Assembly (NCBI GenBank): GCA_028692055.1
Contig: JAQUYA010000002.1
Coordinates: 16,712-80,711 of the forward strand
Length of the DNA: 64,000 nt
Source: Lachnospiraceae bacterium
GTDB lineage: Bacteria; Bacillota; Clostridia; Lachnospirales; Lachnospiraceae
Direction: 5' to 3'
Position 1 is the first letter of the stretch. The number at the start of each line of letters is the position of its first letter. The position numbers and the translations under genes are program-made. Shown in pieces: positions 17,681 to 28,424 of this stretch. A model generated the notes under the pieces. It made no database searches and had not been told where the DNA came from. It saw nothing but the letters and a program-made list of their open reading frames with translations.

Positions 17681-17708
17681 ATTATAACGCATAAAAGGTG
17701 ATTTTCAA
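17681..17708 (-). promoter_or_regulatory. Vegetative promoter of the mbl-flagellar rod operon
   Basis: On the minus strand TTGAAA (17703-17708) and TATAAT (17681-17686) are 16 bases apart, a near-consensus sigma-A promoter about 70 bases before mbl. No flagellar sigma-D type TAAA...GCCGATAA sequence is visible. The gene-free stretch 17608-17908 holds this promoter and the uvrA terminator, and nothing else I can identify. Confidence 0.75.
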
Positions 17709-17754
17709 AGGGTTTTCACAAAATTCATAAATATTTAACTATCGCAAAATAAAA

Positions 17755-17797
17755 TGCACAAGAACAAGAACGGTTCCTTCCGTTTCATTCCTGTGCA
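17755..17797 (-). terminator. Intrinsic terminator after uvrA
   Basis: An imperfect hairpin with outer arms TGCACA/TGTGCA and inner AACGG/CCGTT, followed on the minus strand by TTTTATTTT. It lies about 110 bases after the uvrA stop and upstream of the mbl promoter. Confidence 0.7.
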
Positions 17798-17908
17798 TCC
17801 ATGCATACTTACTTAACTATATTTTGTATCGACATACTGCGTTCATTTCATTATAGTACTTTTGGGCTTTATTGTTGTTTTATTGTTGTTTATTTTGTTC
17901 TAATTTAT

Positions 17909-20800
17909 TCATTTTCTATTTTTGATTCTTTTCTGATTCTCTTTATCTTTTTCCAGCATCTTCTTAATGTATATACCGGTATAAGATTCTTTACATTTTG
18001 TAATTTGCTCCGGCGTGCCAGTAGCAACTACTGTGCCCCCCTTGTCACCACCTTCTGGTCCAATATCGATAATGTAATCGGCTGTTTTAATAACATCCAG
18101 ATTATGTTCAATAACGACTATTGTATTACCGCCTTCTGCCAGTTTCTGTAAAATCGCAGTCAGCTTATGCACATCTGCAAAGTGAAGTCCTGTCGTAGGT
18201 TCGTCAAGAATATAAATCGTACTTCCCGTGCTTCTTTTCGCAAGCTCTGTAGCCAGCTTAATTCTCTGTGCTTCACCACCAGATAATGTCGTAGAAGGTT
18301 GTCCCAATCGAATATACGATAATCCAACCTCATAAAGACTCTCGATTTTTCTATGAATTGAAGGCACATTTTCAAAGAAATGCATTGCCTCCTCTACGGT
18401 CATATCCAATACATCATAAATATTTTTTCCCTTATATTTTACATCTAAGGTTTCACGGTTATAACGTTTTCCACCACATACTTCGCAAGGTACATATACA
18501 TCTGGAAGGAAATGCATCTCTATTTTGATAATTCCATCTCCGGAGCAGGCTTCGCATCGTCCGCCTTTCACATTAAAGCTAAATCTGCCCTTCTTGTATC
18601 CTTTTGCTTTTGCATCCGCGGTCGAAGCAAATAAATCACGGATTTGATCAAACACTCCCGTATACGTTGCCGGGTTAGAACGGGGTGTTCTTCCTATTGG
18701 TGACTGGTCAATATCAATTACCTTGTCCAACTGCTCCACTCCATCAATGCCCGCATGTTTACCCGGTATCGTTCTCGCACGGTTTAGTTTCTTCGCCAGA
18801 TGCTTATATAAAATCTCATTTATCAGAGAGCTTTTTCCAGAACCTGACACACCTGTCACACAGGTAATAACTCCCAATGGTATTTTTACATCAATATTCT
18901 TCAGATTGTTTTCTGCGGCACCTCTGATTTTAAGATATCCTGCTGGTTTTTTTCGTTCTTTTGGTACCGGAATGCAAAGTTCGCCACTCAGGTATTGTCC
19001 AGTAATGGACTTTGGATTCTCCATGATTTCTTCCGCGGTGCCAATGGCAATGACTTCTCCACCATGTTCCCCGGCTCCGGGTCCAATATCTACGACACAG
19101 TCTGCAGCAAGCATTGTATCCTCGTCATGTTCCACTACCAGAACTGTATTACCCAAATCACGCAGATTAAATAATGTATTTAATAATTTATCATTATCTC
19201 TCTGGTGTAAACCGATGCTTGGCTCATCCAAAATATAGCATACACCCACCAGTCCTGAGCCAATCTGTGTTGCTAGACGTATTCTCTGTGCTTCACCACC
19301 GGATAGCGTACCAGTAGCACGTGCTAATGACAGGTAATCCAGTCCAACATCCATCAAAAACCCAACTCTGGCACGAATTTCTTTTAGTATCTGTTTACCG
19401 ATTAGCTGCTGTTGCTTTGACAATTCCATGGTACTTAAAAATTCCTGTAGCTTTCCAATTGACATGGAAGTAATCTCATAGATATTTTTATCGCAAACAG
19501 TCACTGCAAGTGAGGTTTTCTTTAACCGCATACCCCCACATTCCTGACAAGGTGTAATCCGCATATAAGTTTCATACTCCTGCTTCATAATATCAGAACC
19601 AGTTTCACGATATCTACGCTGCATGTTTTTAATCAGTCCATCAAAGGTTACATCATAGACCCCTTCGCCCCGTTGCCCTTTATAATATACCTTTACTTCC
19701 CGGCTTCCAGTTCCATACATAATCAGATCCTGTACTTCCTTGGACAATTTGCAATACGGTGTTGTAAGTTTGAATTTGTATTCTTTACTCAATGCTGACA
19801 AAACTGCATACGTATAACTTGAGGGATCTGTAGAGGATTGCCAGCCCATCCCCACAATAGCACCCTCCGAAAGGCTTAAGCTTGTATCTGGAATCAGTAG
19901 CTGTGGATCAAACTCCATTTTATATCCTAAGCCATAACAAACCGGGCAGGCACCAAACGGGTTATTGAAAGAAAAACTTCTTGGCTCTATTTCATCAATG
20001 CTGATTCCACAGTCCGGGCAGGAAAAGCTTTGACTGAAGTTAATCTGTTCTCCGCCAATAATATCCACCTGTAATAATCCATCTGCTAACTCTAGTACAT
20101 TTTCGATGGAATCTGTTAATCTTCGTTCGATTCCCTCTTTTACTACCAGACGATCTACTACAATTTCAATATTATGCTTATTATTCTTTTCTAGCTTAAT
20201 GTCTTCTGTAAGTTCGTACATATTTCCATCTACTCTCACTCTTACATAGCCGCTTCTTTTCGCCCGGTCAAATACTTTTTCATGCTCACCCTTACGGCCA
20301 CGAACCACAGGTGCGAGCAATTGAATCTTTGTACCTGCCTCCATGCTCATTATCTGATCCACCATCTGGTCTACGGTCTGTTTCTTTATTTCTTTTCCGC
20401 ACTCTGGGCAATGTGGAATACCAATTCTCGCATAAAGCAAACGAAAATAATCATAAATTTCCGTTACCGTTCCCACAGTAGAACGTGGATTACGGTTCGT
20501 CGATTTCTGGTCAATCGAAATTGCCGGTGATAAGCCCTCTATCTTTTCTACATTCGGTTTTTCCATTTGTCCTAAAAATTGACGTGCATAGGAGGACAGT
20601 GATTCCATATATCTTCTCTGTCCTTCTGCATAAATCGTATCAAATGCCAAAGAGGACTTTCCAGAACCTGACAGTCCTGTCAGAACCACCAATTCGTCCC
20701 TCGGGATATCCAAATCTACATTCTTTAAATTATGTTCATTTGCACCCCTGATTTTTATATATTCCTGTTTTGGAAGCATCTTGGGTAATCTTCTATCCAT
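17909..20800 (-). CDS. uvrA: Excinuclease ABC subunit A
   Basis: Damage-recognition ATPase of nucleotide excision repair. The 963 residues hold two ABC ATPase halves: Walker [15 protein letters not shown] near residue 42 and [13 protein letters not shown] near 655, with signatures [13 protein letters not shown] and [13 protein letters not shown]. Zinc-binding cysteine sets include CPDC...CPVC and CEAC...CEVC. The opening is 11 residues longer than many UvrA proteins; an internal ATG at residue 8 ([12 protein letters not shown]) is possible, but AAAGG eight bases before ATG 20800 supports the longer form. It follows uvrB by 21 bases, an operon order common in Firmicutes. Confidence 0.97.
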   Translation of the reverse strand: MDRRLPKMLPKQEYIKIRGANEHNLKNVDLDIPRDELVVLTGLSGSGKSSLAFDTIYAEGQRRYMESLSSYARQFLGQMEKPNVEKIEGLSPAISIDQKSTNRNPRSTVGTVTEIYDYFRLLYARIGIPHCPECGKEIKKQTVDQMVDQIMSMEAGTKIQLLAPVVRGRKGEHEKVFDRAKRSGYVRVRVDGNMYELTEDIKLEKNNKHNIEIVVDRLVVKEGIERRLTDSIENVLELADGLLQVDIIGGEQINFSQSFSCPDCGISIDEIEPRSFSFNNPFGACPVCYGLGYKMEFDPQLLIPDTSLSLSEGAIVGMGWQSSTDPSSYTYAVLSALSKEYKFKLTTPYCKLSKEVQDLIMYGTGSREVKVYYKGQRGEGVYDVTFDGLIKNMQRRYRETGSDIMKQEYETYMRITPCQECGGMRLKKTSLAVTVCDKNIYEITSMSIGKLQEFLSTMELSKQQQLIGKQILKEIRARVGFLMDVGLDYLSLARATGTLSGGEAQRIRLATQIGSGLVGVCYILDEPSIGLHQRDNDKLLNTLFNLRDLGNTVLVVEHDEDTMLAADCVVDIGPGAGEHGGEVIAIGTAEEIMENPKSITGQYLSGELCIPVPKERKKPAGYLKIRGAAENNLKNIDVKIPLGVITCVTGVSGSGKSSLINEILYKHLAKKLNRARTIPGKHAGIDGVEQLDKVIDIDQSPIGRTPRSNPATYTGVFDQIRDLFASTADAKAKGYKKGRFSFNVKGGRCEACSGDGIIKIEMHFLPDVYVPCEVCGGKRYNRETLDVKYKGKNIYDVLDMTVEEAMHFFENVPSIHRKIESLYEVGLSYIRLGQPSTTLSGGEAQRIKLATELAKRSTGSTIYILDEPTTGLHFADVHKLTAILQKLAEGGNTIVVIEHNLDVIKTADYIIDIGPEGGDKGGTVVATGTPEQITKCKESYTGIYIKKMLEKDKENQKRIKNRK

Positions 20801-20821
20801 TTTTTTGCCTTTCTATTCGTT

Positions 20822-22807
20822 TTACTCTAACTCTGCCAAGTGTTTCTTCAGTTCAACCATTTTATCTCTTAGTTCTGCTGCCGCTTCAAAGTTCAAATCT
20901 GCCGCCGCTTTCTTCATTTTCTTCTGAATATTTGCCACTAATTTTTCCAGTTCTTCGCGTTCCATGGATTCAGGATCCTTATCAAACTTAAACTCTTCTT
21001 TGGCAATTACCTTCGAAATACTGATGAGGTCACGTACCGCTTTCTGAATCGTCTGAGGCGTAATGCCATGTTCTTCATTATATTTCTGTTGAATCTGACG
21101 CCGGCGGTTCGTTTCCTCAATCGCAATTTTCATAGAATCTGTCATATTGTCCGCATACATGACAACATGTCCTTCTGCATTACGGGCAGCACGTCCCACT
21201 GTCTGAATCAGGGAGGTTGAAGAACGCAGGAACCCTTCTTTATCTGCATCCAAAATCGCAACCAGTGCAATCTCCGGAATATCCAATCCTTCACGCAGTA
21301 GATTAATACCCACTAATACATCAAAAACATCCAGTCGCATATCACGAATAATCTCTGAACGTTCCAGCGTATCAATATCGGAATGCAGGTATTTCACCCG
21401 AACCCCTACTTCTTTCATATAATCTGTCAAATCCTCTGCCATTCGTTTGGTCAAGGTTGTAACTAGTATCTTATTTTTCTTCGCTGTTTCCTTCTTGATC
21501 TCACCTATTAAATCATCTATCTGTCCCTCAACCGGGCGCACCTCTATCTCCGGGTCCAATAATCCAGTTGGTCGAATGATTTGTTCTGCACGTAAAAGTT
21601 CATGTTCTTCCTCGTACACATTTGGTGTTGCAGATACAAACAATAACTGGTCAATATGATTTTCAAATTCACTAAATTCCAGTGGTCTGTTATCCATCGC
21701 AGAGGGAAGTCGAAACCCATAATCTATCAGTGTTCTTTTTCGAGAATAATTTCCGGCATGCATTCCCCTGATTTGTGGAACCGTAATATGGGATTCATCA
21801 ATCATGATGAGGAAATCATCTCCAAAGTAATCAATCAGTGTAAATGGCATCGCACCCGTTTCCATGGAGCTCAGATGCATGGTATAATTTTCAATACCAG
21901 AGCAAAATCCCGTTTCCCGGAGCATCTCAATGTCAAAATTGGTGCGTTCCGAAATACGCTGAGCCTCTAATAATTTATCTTCACCTTTAAAGTATTTTAT
22001 ACGTTCTTCCAATTCTTTTTCTATCTCTTTACAGGCATTCTCTATCTTTTCCTTTGGTACTACATAATGAGATGCCGGAAAGACTGCAATATGTTCCAAA
22101 GTTGCATGGAGTTTGCCCGTCAATGGCTCCACTTCTGCAATACGGTCTATCTCATCACCAAAAAACTCAACGCGAAGCATATAATCTCCACCCTGTGCTG
22201 GATAAATCTCTACGACATCACCATGCACACGGAAAGTACCTCTGTTCAAATCCAAATCATTACGTGTATATTGAATACTGATTAATTCGCGAATAACATC
22301 ATCACGGTCCTTATTCATACCCGGACGTAAGGAGACAATCATTCCCTGGTAATCCTCTGGGCTCCCCAGTCCATAAATACAGGATACACTGGAAATAACA
22401 ATGACATCTTTTCGCTCGGACAAGGAAGCTGTCGCAGATAATCGCAACTTATCAATCTCATCATTAATTGAGGAGTCTTTCGCAATATACGTGTCACTCG
22501 ACGGTATATAGGCTTCCGGCTGGAAATAATCATAATAACTAACAAAATATTCCACTGCATTGTTGGGAAAGAATTCTTTAAATTCGCTATATAACTGTCC
22601 AGCAAGTGTTTTATTATGTGCAATAATTAAAGTCGGTTTATTCATTTGTTGAATTACATTTGCCATAGTAAAAGTCTTACCAGAACCGGTAACACCCAAT
22701 AATGTCTCAAACTGATTGCCCGCCTTGAACCCTTCCACTAATTCCTTAATTGCCTGTGGTTGGTCTCCTGTTGGCTGGTATTCCGAAACCAATTCAAAAT
22801 GATCCAT
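20822..22807 (-). CDS. uvrB: Excinuclease ABC subunit B
   Basis: Helicase-like subunit that verifies the lesion and recruits UvrC. About 661 residues, starting [20 protein letters not shown], the standard opening; AAGGTGGAG lies seven bases before this ATG at 22807. Walker A is [15 protein letters not shown], the beta-hairpin [18 protein letters not shown] follows, and the C-terminal UVR motif (residues ~620-655) that binds UvrC is intact. A longer frame upstream runs into the terminator of ctpA and can be ignored. The gene leads the uvrB-uvrA pair; uvrC is not in the window. Confidence 0.97.
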   Translation of the reverse strand: MDHFELVSEYQPTGDQPQAIKELVEGFKAGNQFETLLGVTGSGKTFTMANVIQQMNKPTLIIAHNKTLAGQLYSEFKEFFPNNAVEYFVSYYDYFQPEAYIPSSDTYIAKDSSINDEIDKLRLSATASLSERKDVIVISSVSCIYGLGSPEDYQGMIVSLRPGMNKDRDDVIRELISIQYTRNDLDLNRGTFRVHGDVVEIYPAQGGDYMLRVEFFGDEIDRIAEVEPLTGKLHATLEHIAVFPASHYVVPKEKIENACKEIEKELEERIKYFKGEDKLLEAQRISERTNFDIEMLRETGFCSGIENYTMHLSSMETGAMPFTLIDYFGDDFLIMIDESHITVPQIRGMHAGNYSRKRTLIDYGFRLPSAMDNRPLEFSEFENHIDQLLFVSATPNVYEEEHELLRAEQIIRPTGLLDPEIEVRPVEGQIDDLIGEIKKETAKKNKILVTTLTKRMAEDLTDYMKEVGVRVKYLHSDIDTLERSEIIRDMRLDVFDVLVGINLLREGLDIPEIALVAILDADKEGFLRSSTSLIQTVGRAARNAEGHVVMYADNMTDSMKIAIEETNRRRQIQQKYNEEHGITPQTIQKAVRDLISISKVIAKEEFKFDKDPESMEREELEKLVANIQKKMKKAAADLNFEAAAELRDKMVELKKHLAELE

Positions 22808-22842
22808 CAAACTCCACCTTTCTCCTACCAAAAATAAAATAT

Positions 22843-22877
22843 ACCATGCAAGATAGTATAGCACAATCTCGCATGGT
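22843..22877 (-). terminator. Intrinsic terminator between ctpA and uvrB
   Basis: A 12-bp stem (ACCATGCGAGAT paired with ATCTTGCATGGT on the minus strand, one G-U pair) and an 11-base loop, followed by ATATTTTATTTTT. The wobble works only in minus-strand RNA, which fixes its direction. It ends the ftsE-ftsX-hydrolase-ctpA transcript. Confidence 0.85.
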
Positions 22878-22902
22878 ATGCAAACATTTGTTCTGATAAG
22901 TT

Positions 22903-24168
22903 TTATTGTTTATTTTCGGTTTCTTTTTGCGTAAGGCTTTCTTTTATAATTTCCTGCGCCCTTATAAGTTGATTATCCCTGCCATTTTTCAAGTATGTTT
23001 CCACATCAAATTTCAACTCTTCATCTGGTTCAATTCCTACTTTGTGAATACACACACCACTTGGTGTATAGTATTTGCTAACCGTAAGCTTTACCGCTGA
23101 ACCATCGCTTAAAGCGATAATCCTTTGTACAATACCCTTTCCAAATGTCGTCGTTCCAAGCAGTGTACCTATCTTATAATCTTTGATGGCTCCTGCCAGA
23201 ATTTCAGAGGCACTCGCACTGTTTCCATTTACCAGCACGACCAGTGGAACCTGTATTTCACGACTTCCGTCGCAGGTGTATTCTTCTCTATTTCCGTCCT
23301 TATCCTCGGTATATACGATAAGACCCTTTGGCAATATTTGTCTTGCAATCTCATTAACCGTTGCAAGATTTCCTCCCAGATTATCACGCAAATCGAGAAT
23401 CAGACCTTTCATCCCAGTTTCTTTCTCCATTGCAAAAGCTTCTGTAAATTGGTCAATCGTCACATCATCAAACTCTGTAATCTGAATATAAGAAATCCCA
23501 CCATCTAAGGTTTTATGCGTTACCGTAGGGCTTTCAATCTTCTGTCTGGTCACTTCCACTTCCACCGGATCGGTTTCATTTTCACGAAGCATTGTCAATT
23601 TTACGGTTGTTCCTTCCGGCCCTTTTACTTTGCTGATTACTTCCTCTAATGTAAGTCCTTTTACATATTCATCTTCCACTTTATAGATATAATCTCCGGC
23701 AAGCACGCCATCTGCTTCTGCCGGACTTCCCTCCATGACTTTAGAGATACGTGCCATTCCGACATCCATATCCATTCCTATATAAGCTCCAATTCCATAA
23801 TAGATTCCTTCGGTCTGTTGCTTTATATCCTCCAGCTCCTCTGCAGAATAGTAGGTTGAATATGGGTCACCCAGCGCATCTATCATACCGTGATATGCTC
23901 CATCCTGCAAAGTCGTCGTATCTGTTCCATCCAGATAATAACCATCTATTGTATCCTGTAAAATCTGCATTTTCTGCATGGTTTTACTATTAACGACGCT
24001 TTCCTCAGAACCGTTCTCTGTGGTTGCCAATGTCTTGGTACTAATCGCGCTGTCTGCATTTAAACTGCGATTTACTACAAACGCAACTCCGGTAATTGCC
24101 ACTGCCATAACTAATCCGGCAAGTACCCCCCGCCAAAACGGCTTATTATTTTGAACTTCATGTTCCAT
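22903..24168 (-). CDS. ctpA: C-terminal processing (S41) serine protease
   Basis: About 421 residues. One membrane helix (residues ~14-35) anchors the protein, with the protease outside. A PDZ domain follows (about 115-200, [13 protein letters not shown]...[14 protein letters not shown]), then the S41 domain. The nucleophile is the Ser in [12 protein letters not shown] and the general base is the Lys in [11 protein letters not shown]. CtpA-type enzymes clip envelope proteins and often control peptidoglycan hydrolases. It directly follows the PcsB/EnvC-like gene and ftsEX, so one attractive (inferred) substrate is that hydrolase. Start chosen at 24168, eight bases after AAGG. Confidence 0.93.
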   Translation of the reverse strand: MEHEVQNNKPFWRGVLAGLVMAVAITGVAFVVNRSLNADSAISTKTLATTENGSEESVVNSKTMQKMQILQDTIDGYYLDGTDTTTLQDGAYHGMIDALGDPYSTYYSAEELEDIKQQTEGIYYGIGAYIGMDMDVGMARISKVMEGSPAEADGVLAGDYIYKVEDEYVKGLTLEEVISKVKGPEGTTVKLTMLRENETDPVEVEVTRQKIESPTVTHKTLDGGISYIQITEFDDVTIDQFTEAFAMEKETGMKGLILDLRDNLGGNLATVNEIARQILPKGLIVYTEDKDGNREEYTCDGSREIQVPLVVLVNGNSASASEILAGAIKDYKIGTLLGTTTFGKGIVQRIIALSDGSAVKLTVSKYYTPSGVCIHKVGIEPDEELKFDVETYLKNGRDNQLIRAQEIIKESLTQKETENKQ

Positions 24169-24214
24169 ATACATAACCTTCTTTATATAATGTCTTTTTT
24201 TATAGTCCTTCTCT

Positions 24215-25444
24215 TTACTTAGATATATAATTCCACGGGCTCACATAGCTTCCATTTAATCGTACCGAGAAATGCAAATGTGGACCTGTGGATCTTCCAG
24301 TTGAGCCAACCGATCCGATTCTCTGCCCCTTAGTGACTTCTTCCCCTTCTGAAACGCCCAGTGCGGAAGCATGCATATAAATGGTATACAGTCCATCGCC
24401 ATGGTCAATCATCATATAATTTCCCATGGTACTGCTATAACTTGCTGCCACCACTTTTCCATCATACGCTGCTATAATAGGAGAACCACTCGGTGCTGCC
24501 AAATCGACACCATTATGAAATTGTTTTACCCCAAGCGTTGGATGAATACGATAACCGTAGTCATCTGAAACTCTCTTAAAGGACGGCGCCGGAAACGAGA
24601 AAATACCACCATCATATTTTCGAACCGCCTGATTTTCTTCTTCCAGTTTCTTCTTTTCTGCTGCAACTGCTGCTTCTAATGCTGCTATAGAGGCATTTTG
24701 TGCTGCAATTTCAGCCTCATATTCTTTTACTAACTGCGATTTATTCGAAATATCTGCTTCATAGACACCGATTTCCTGCTCTTTTGCCGAAATAAGAGTC
24801 TGCATGGATGCCTCTTCTGCTTTCGCATCTGCCTTTGTTTCTTCCAGTGTTGCCTGTTCCTCTTCCAATTCTTTTTTAAACTGGTCGATTGCTTCCTTCG
24901 TATCTTTATATTCCTGTAGTTTTTTCCTATCGTAGGCAGAAAGTTTTTCCACATATTCATTTTTGTTTAAAAACTCACCAAAGGACTTGGACGTAAGTAT
25001 CATCTCTACATACATTTTGTCGCCACGTTCATACATAAACTTGATACGTGCCTTCATGTCTTCATACTGTTCCTTTTCTATCGCCTCAGCCTTTACAAGC
25101 TCTGCCTTTGTCTCTGTTATTTCTTTTGTTTTTTCATCAATCTTTTCATTCAGAGCATCCAGTTTCTCTTGAATACTATTTAAACTTGTATCTAATTGTT
25201 TCACATAACTGGATAAATCTTTCTTTGAGCTTTCTAAAGACTGTAATATTTTCTTAACATCCGTTACTCCGGATTGTAAACTTTCTTTTTGTTTTTGTGC
25301 GTCTGATATTTGGCTTTCTTTTTCCTTGATACTGTCATTCGTAAGCTCTGACGACGATGTTGCATATGCAACCTGTATCTGCAGACAAGAAAGAACTAGT
25401 GTAATGCACAGTAACACACAAGTATTTCGCTTCCATTTTCTCAT
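24215..25444 (-). CDS. FtsX-linked coiled-coil M23 peptidoglycan hydrolase (EnvC/PcsB-type layout)
   Basis: About 409 residues. The signal peptide opens MRKWKRN and ends near AYA. Residues ~40-260 form long heptad-type coiled coils rich in Glu, Lys and Gln. The C-terminal LytM/M23 domain has HNGVDL, HGDGLYTIYMHA and the zinc HxH motif PHLHFSV. It lies immediately downstream of ftsX, the arrangement in which FtsEX activates an EnvC, PcsB or CwlO partner through its coiled coil. M23 activity looks intact since all zinc ligands are present, unlike degenerate EnvC activators. Start: ATG 25444 gives a clean signal peptide; an ATG at 25465 is an alternative. Confidence 0.9.
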   Translation of the reverse strand: MRKWKRNTCVLLCITLVLSCLQIQVAYATSSSELTNDSIKEKESQISDAQKQKESLQSGVTDVKKILQSLESSKKDLSSYVKQLDTSLNSIQEKLDALNEKIDEKTKEITETKAELVKAEAIEKEQYEDMKARIKFMYERGDKMYVEMILTSKSFGEFLNKNEYVEKLSAYDRKKLQEYKDTKEAIDQFKKELEEEQATLEETKADAKAEEASMQTLISAKEQEIGVYEADISNKSQLVKEYEAEIAAQNASIAALEAAVAAEKKKLEEENQAVRKYDGGIFSFPAPSFKRVSDDYGYRIHPTLGVKQFHNGVDLAAPSGSPIIAAYDGKVVAASYSSTMGNYMMIDHGDGLYTIYMHASALGVSEGEEVTKGQRIGSVGSTGRSTGPHLHFSVRLNGSYVSPWNYISK

Positions 25445-25471
25445 GCACAAATCCCATCTAGTCATTAACAA

Positions 25472-26368
25472 CTATACTCTTAAATGTTTTCTAACGGTAA
25501 TAAAGCTTCCTATAAAGCCGATGCCAACACCCATCGCAATGGATACAGGTGTCAATGTTGCAAAAATTGTCTGCACCGGTAAAAATTGTAAAATAGAATT
25601 CAAAATCTGGAACTTTGTTGCTACATAATCCACTACATTATTGTACACAAAGAAAATAATAACCAGTGGAAGTGCAGAGCCGAAAAGTCCAATGATAATG
25701 CCTTCAACTACAAAGGGTGCACGCACGAAGAAATCCGTCGCGCCAATGTATTTCATAATTTCAATTTCCTCTTTACGAACAGAAATACCAATGGTAACCG
25801 TATTACTGATGAGGAATACGGATACTGCGAGTAGTATTGCAATGATGCCTACGGATACATAGCCTATCAGCTTATTTACCCCGCTCAGTGTGTTTGCTGT
25901 TACCTCCGATTTATTTACTTCACGCACTCCATCAATAGACTCCAGGTAAGTAACTAAATCTGCCTGTTGTGATACATCATTCAAATAAATTTCATAATTT
26001 GCAGAATCTGCTAACGGGTTTTCCGTAAACCCATCTGAATATTCACCCAGATATTCATCTTTAAAGGAATTCCATGCTTCATCAGCGGATACATATACCA
26101 CTTTGGAAACTGCTGTTCTTTTTTGAATCATATTTCCAATTTCCACAATACGGTCTTCAGAAATTCCTTCATCAAAAAATACGGTAACGGAGACCCCTTC
26201 CTCCGCTGTCTGCACAATATTTTGAAAATTGGCAATAACAGCATAGAATAATCCAAATAAAAACAGACATGCACTGATGGTTGCAATGGAAGCCAGCGAA
26301 AACCACTTATTTCTAAATATACTAATTACACCTTGTTTTAATGTATAAAAAAATGAACTAATCCTCAT
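25472..26368 (-). CDS. ftsX: Cell division ABC transporter permease FtsX
   Basis: About 298 residues starting MRISSFFYTLKQGVISIFRNKW, with AAGGGTGG upstream. One membrane helix near residues 22-44 is followed by an extracellular loop of ~120 residues, then three helices in the second half, the standard FtsX topology. FtsX does not transport; it transmits ATP hydrolysis by FtsE across the membrane to an amidase or hydrolase, here probably the coiled-coil M23 protein encoded next. Its start lies inside the end of ftsE (11-base overlap). Confidence 0.94.
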   Translation of the reverse strand: MRISSFFYTLKQGVISIFRNKWFSLASIATISACLFLFGLFYAVIANFQNIVQTAEEGVSVTVFFDEGISEDRIVEIGNMIQKRTAVSKVVYVSADEAWNSFKDEYLGEYSDGFTENPLADSANYEIYLNDVSQQADLVTYLESIDGVREVNKSEVTANTLSGVNKLIGYVSVGIIAILLAVSVFLISNTVTIGISVRKEEIEIMKYIGATDFFVRAPFVVEGIIIGLFGSALPLVIIFFVYNNVVDYVATKFQILNSILQFLPVQTIFATLTPVSIAMGVGIGFIGSFITVRKHLRV

Positions 26369-27116
26369 CGATATAACCACCCTTTTCCTCGTCACTCACA
26401 ATAACACCCTTTTTCATTGTGATAACTCTTTTCTGCATGGCATTAACAATCTCTCTGTTATGGGTTACTACCAATACGGTAGTTCCATTCAAATTGATTT
26501 GTTCCAGCAACTTCATGATATCCCATGAGTTTTTAGGGTCAAGGTTTCCAGTCGGCTCATCTGCTAGTAAAATAGGTGGTTTATTTATCAGCGCCCTCGC
26601 CAATGCAACTCTCTGCTGCTCTCCACCTGATAATTGTTTTGGTTTCGCTTTGTATTTGCCCGCCAGACCTACCGTAGAAAGAATGGACGGAACATTCTTA
26701 CGTATTTCTCTTGTCGGTACCTGAATAATACGTTGTGCAAAGGCAACATTCTCATATACATTTCTATCTTTTAGCAAACGGAAATCCTGAAAAACGACTC
26801 CCATATTCCTTCTGAATTTAGGAACCTTTCTTCTTTTTAGCTTCTCAACATCCGTTCCATTCACCGTAATTCTACCTTCAGTCGGTGTCAGTTCACGAAG
26901 CAGCAATTTAATTAATGTAGATTTCCCCGAGCCACTGTCACCTACAATAAATACAAATTCGCCTTTCTTTATCTGAAGATTTACACCATTTAATGCCGGT
27001 GCTCCTGTTGAATAAGATTTGCTGACGTCTTCTAACCGAATAATTTCATTACTTGTTGTTGTTTTCTTTCCTTTTTTATCGACACGTTTCTTCGTGTTGT
27101 CTTTGGTTCTCAACAT
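26358..27116 (-). CDS. ftsE: Cell division ATP-binding protein FtsE
   Basis: About 252 residues. Walker A is GDSGSGKSTL, the signature LSGGEQQRVALARAL, and Walker B LLADEPTGNLDP. The N-terminus carries about 22 extra Lys/Thr-rich residues before the usual IIRLEDVSKSY start of the fold. FtsE binds FtsX under the membrane and drives wall hydrolysis at division or elongation sites. The ATG at 27116 has AGGTGG upstream; a GTG two codons earlier is less likely. It follows a PucR-type regulator by 12-20 bases, so it may be cotranscribed with it. Confidence 0.94.
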   Translation of the reverse strand: MLRTKDNTKKRVDKKGKKTTTSNEIIRLEDVSKSYSTGAPALNGVNLQIKKGEFVFIVGDSGSGKSTLIKLLLRELTPTEGRITVNGTDVEKLKRRKVPKFRRNMGVVFQDFRLLKDRNVYENVAFAQRIIQVPTREIRKNVPSILSTVGLAGKYKAKPKQLSGGEQQRVALARALINKPPILLADEPTGNLDPKNSWDIMKLLEQINLNGTTVLVVTHNREIVNAMQKRVITMKKGVIVSDEEKGGYIDED

Positions 27117-27134
27117 TTCCACCTCTACCTGCTT

Positions 27135-28220
27135 TTAATATTCAAATGTTTCCATATATTTCATGTATTTCACTACCATAAGCGCAATTTTAAATGTTAT
27201 TGCATCTTCAAATACTCTTAAGTCCAAATTGGTACTCTTTTGTAATTTATCCAAACGATATACCAGTGTATTTCTATGAATAAACAGCTGTCGTGAAGTT
27301 TCGGATACATTCAAACTGTTTTCAAAGAATTTATTTATCGTTGTCAGTGTTTCCTCGTCAAAATCATCTGGACTCTTGCCCCCAAAGATCTCTTTAATAA
27401 ACATTTTGCAAAGCGGAATCGGCAACTGATAAATCAAGCGGCCAATACCCAGTTCGCTATAAGCAATGATATCTCTTTCATCGAAGAAAATTTTTCCAAC
27501 ATCAAGTGCCATTTTCGCCTCTTTATAGGAGCGGCTGACTTCTTTAATCTCATTCACAATTGTACCATAAGCAACATGGACATTTCCAATTCCTTCTTTT
27601 GCCAAAATTGCTTTAATAGACTTTAATGCTTTGTCAATCTCTTTTGTAGCATCTATCTCACTCAGTTCTTTTACCACAATGATACTGTTCTCATCTACTG
27701 CTGTAACGAAATCCTGATTATTTCCAATATTTGTTCTTACTGCTTCCAGGGCATTATTATCTTTTGCAATCCCCGATTCGACAATAATTACAACCCGCTT
27801 TGCATCCGTCTGAATATGCAGCTTTTTGGAACGGCTGTAAATATCTACGAGCAACAGATTATCCAGCAGCAGGTTTTTAATAAAATTGTCCTTATCAAAA
27901 CGCTCCTTATACGCTATCAGCAAGGTCTGAATCTGGAATGCTGCCATCTTGCCTACGGTATATGCATTTTCCCCTGCACCACCTACAATTAATATATATT
28001 CAATCAACGCATCATCATAAACCTTAAAATATTGACAGCCTTGTACTTCCTGGCTATCCGCAGGTGACTTTACAAACTCCGTCACTGCTCTTTCTAAATC
28101 TGCTGTTTCCTCCATGGTTGATGCTATTGACTTTCCGTCAACATCAATAACCGTAAACTCCAGTCTGGAAATTGCTTTCATTCCCTCTACTGTATTTTGC
28201 AAAATCTGATTCGATATCAT
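27135..28220 (-). CDS. PucR/CdaR-type regulator with C-terminal helix-turn-helix
   Basis: About 361 residues. The first ~120 resemble a sugar-diacid recognition sensor domain, the middle ~150 a GGDEF-like CdaR domain (KEVSRSYKEAKMALDVGK), and residues ~305-360 the PucR helix-turn-helix (NVSETSRQLFIHRNTLVYRLDKLQKST). Family members are transcription activators of carboxylic-acid or purine catabolism. Here no catabolic genes are near: the next genes are ftsE and ftsX. I chose ATG 28220, seven bases after GGAG. Its ligand is unknown. The gene-free region upstream has a weak promoter (TTGCAT-18-TATAGA) near 28340-28370. Confidence 0.85.
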   Translation of the reverse strand: MISNQILQNTVEGMKAISRLEFTVIDVDGKSIASTMEETADLERAVTEFVKSPADSQEVQGCQYFKVYDDALIEYILIVGGAGENAYTVGKMAAFQIQTLLIAYKERFDKDNFIKNLLLDNLLLVDIYSRSKKLHIQTDAKRVVIIVESGIAKDNNALEAVRTNIGNNQDFVTAVDENSIIVVKELSEIDATKEIDKALKSIKAILAKEGIGNVHVAYGTIVNEIKEVSRSYKEAKMALDVGKIFFDERDIIAYSELGIGRLIYQLPIPLCKMFIKEIFGGKSPDDFDEETLTTINKFFENSLNVSETSRQLFIHRNTLVYRLDKLQKSTNLDLRVFEDAITFKIALMVVKYMKYMETFEY

Positions 28221-28397
28221 ACCCATGCTCCTTCTTATAAATACATTCTACTATATATCTTTTCTATAACCCCAAAAAAATTCCCATCTAAAACTTGCTT
28301 TCTTTTTGATTTTACTGCATCCATTTTTTATTTTAATATATTGTAACAAAATAATCTATAGTTTTTTCACTGTTTTTTATGCAATTTTCATAAATAG

Positions 28398-28424
28398 AAA
28401 CAGAGTAGGTGGCCTACTCTGTTT
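28398..28424 (-). terminator. Hairpin overlapping the wecG stop codon
   Basis: A perfect 12-bp stem (AAACAGAGTAGG and complement) with a three-base loop. The stop codon of the glycosyltransferase gene lies inside the stem. Only a weak T-rich tail (CTATTTATG) follows on the minus strand. It probably ends this gene's transcript before the PucR-type regulator. Confidence 0.7.
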
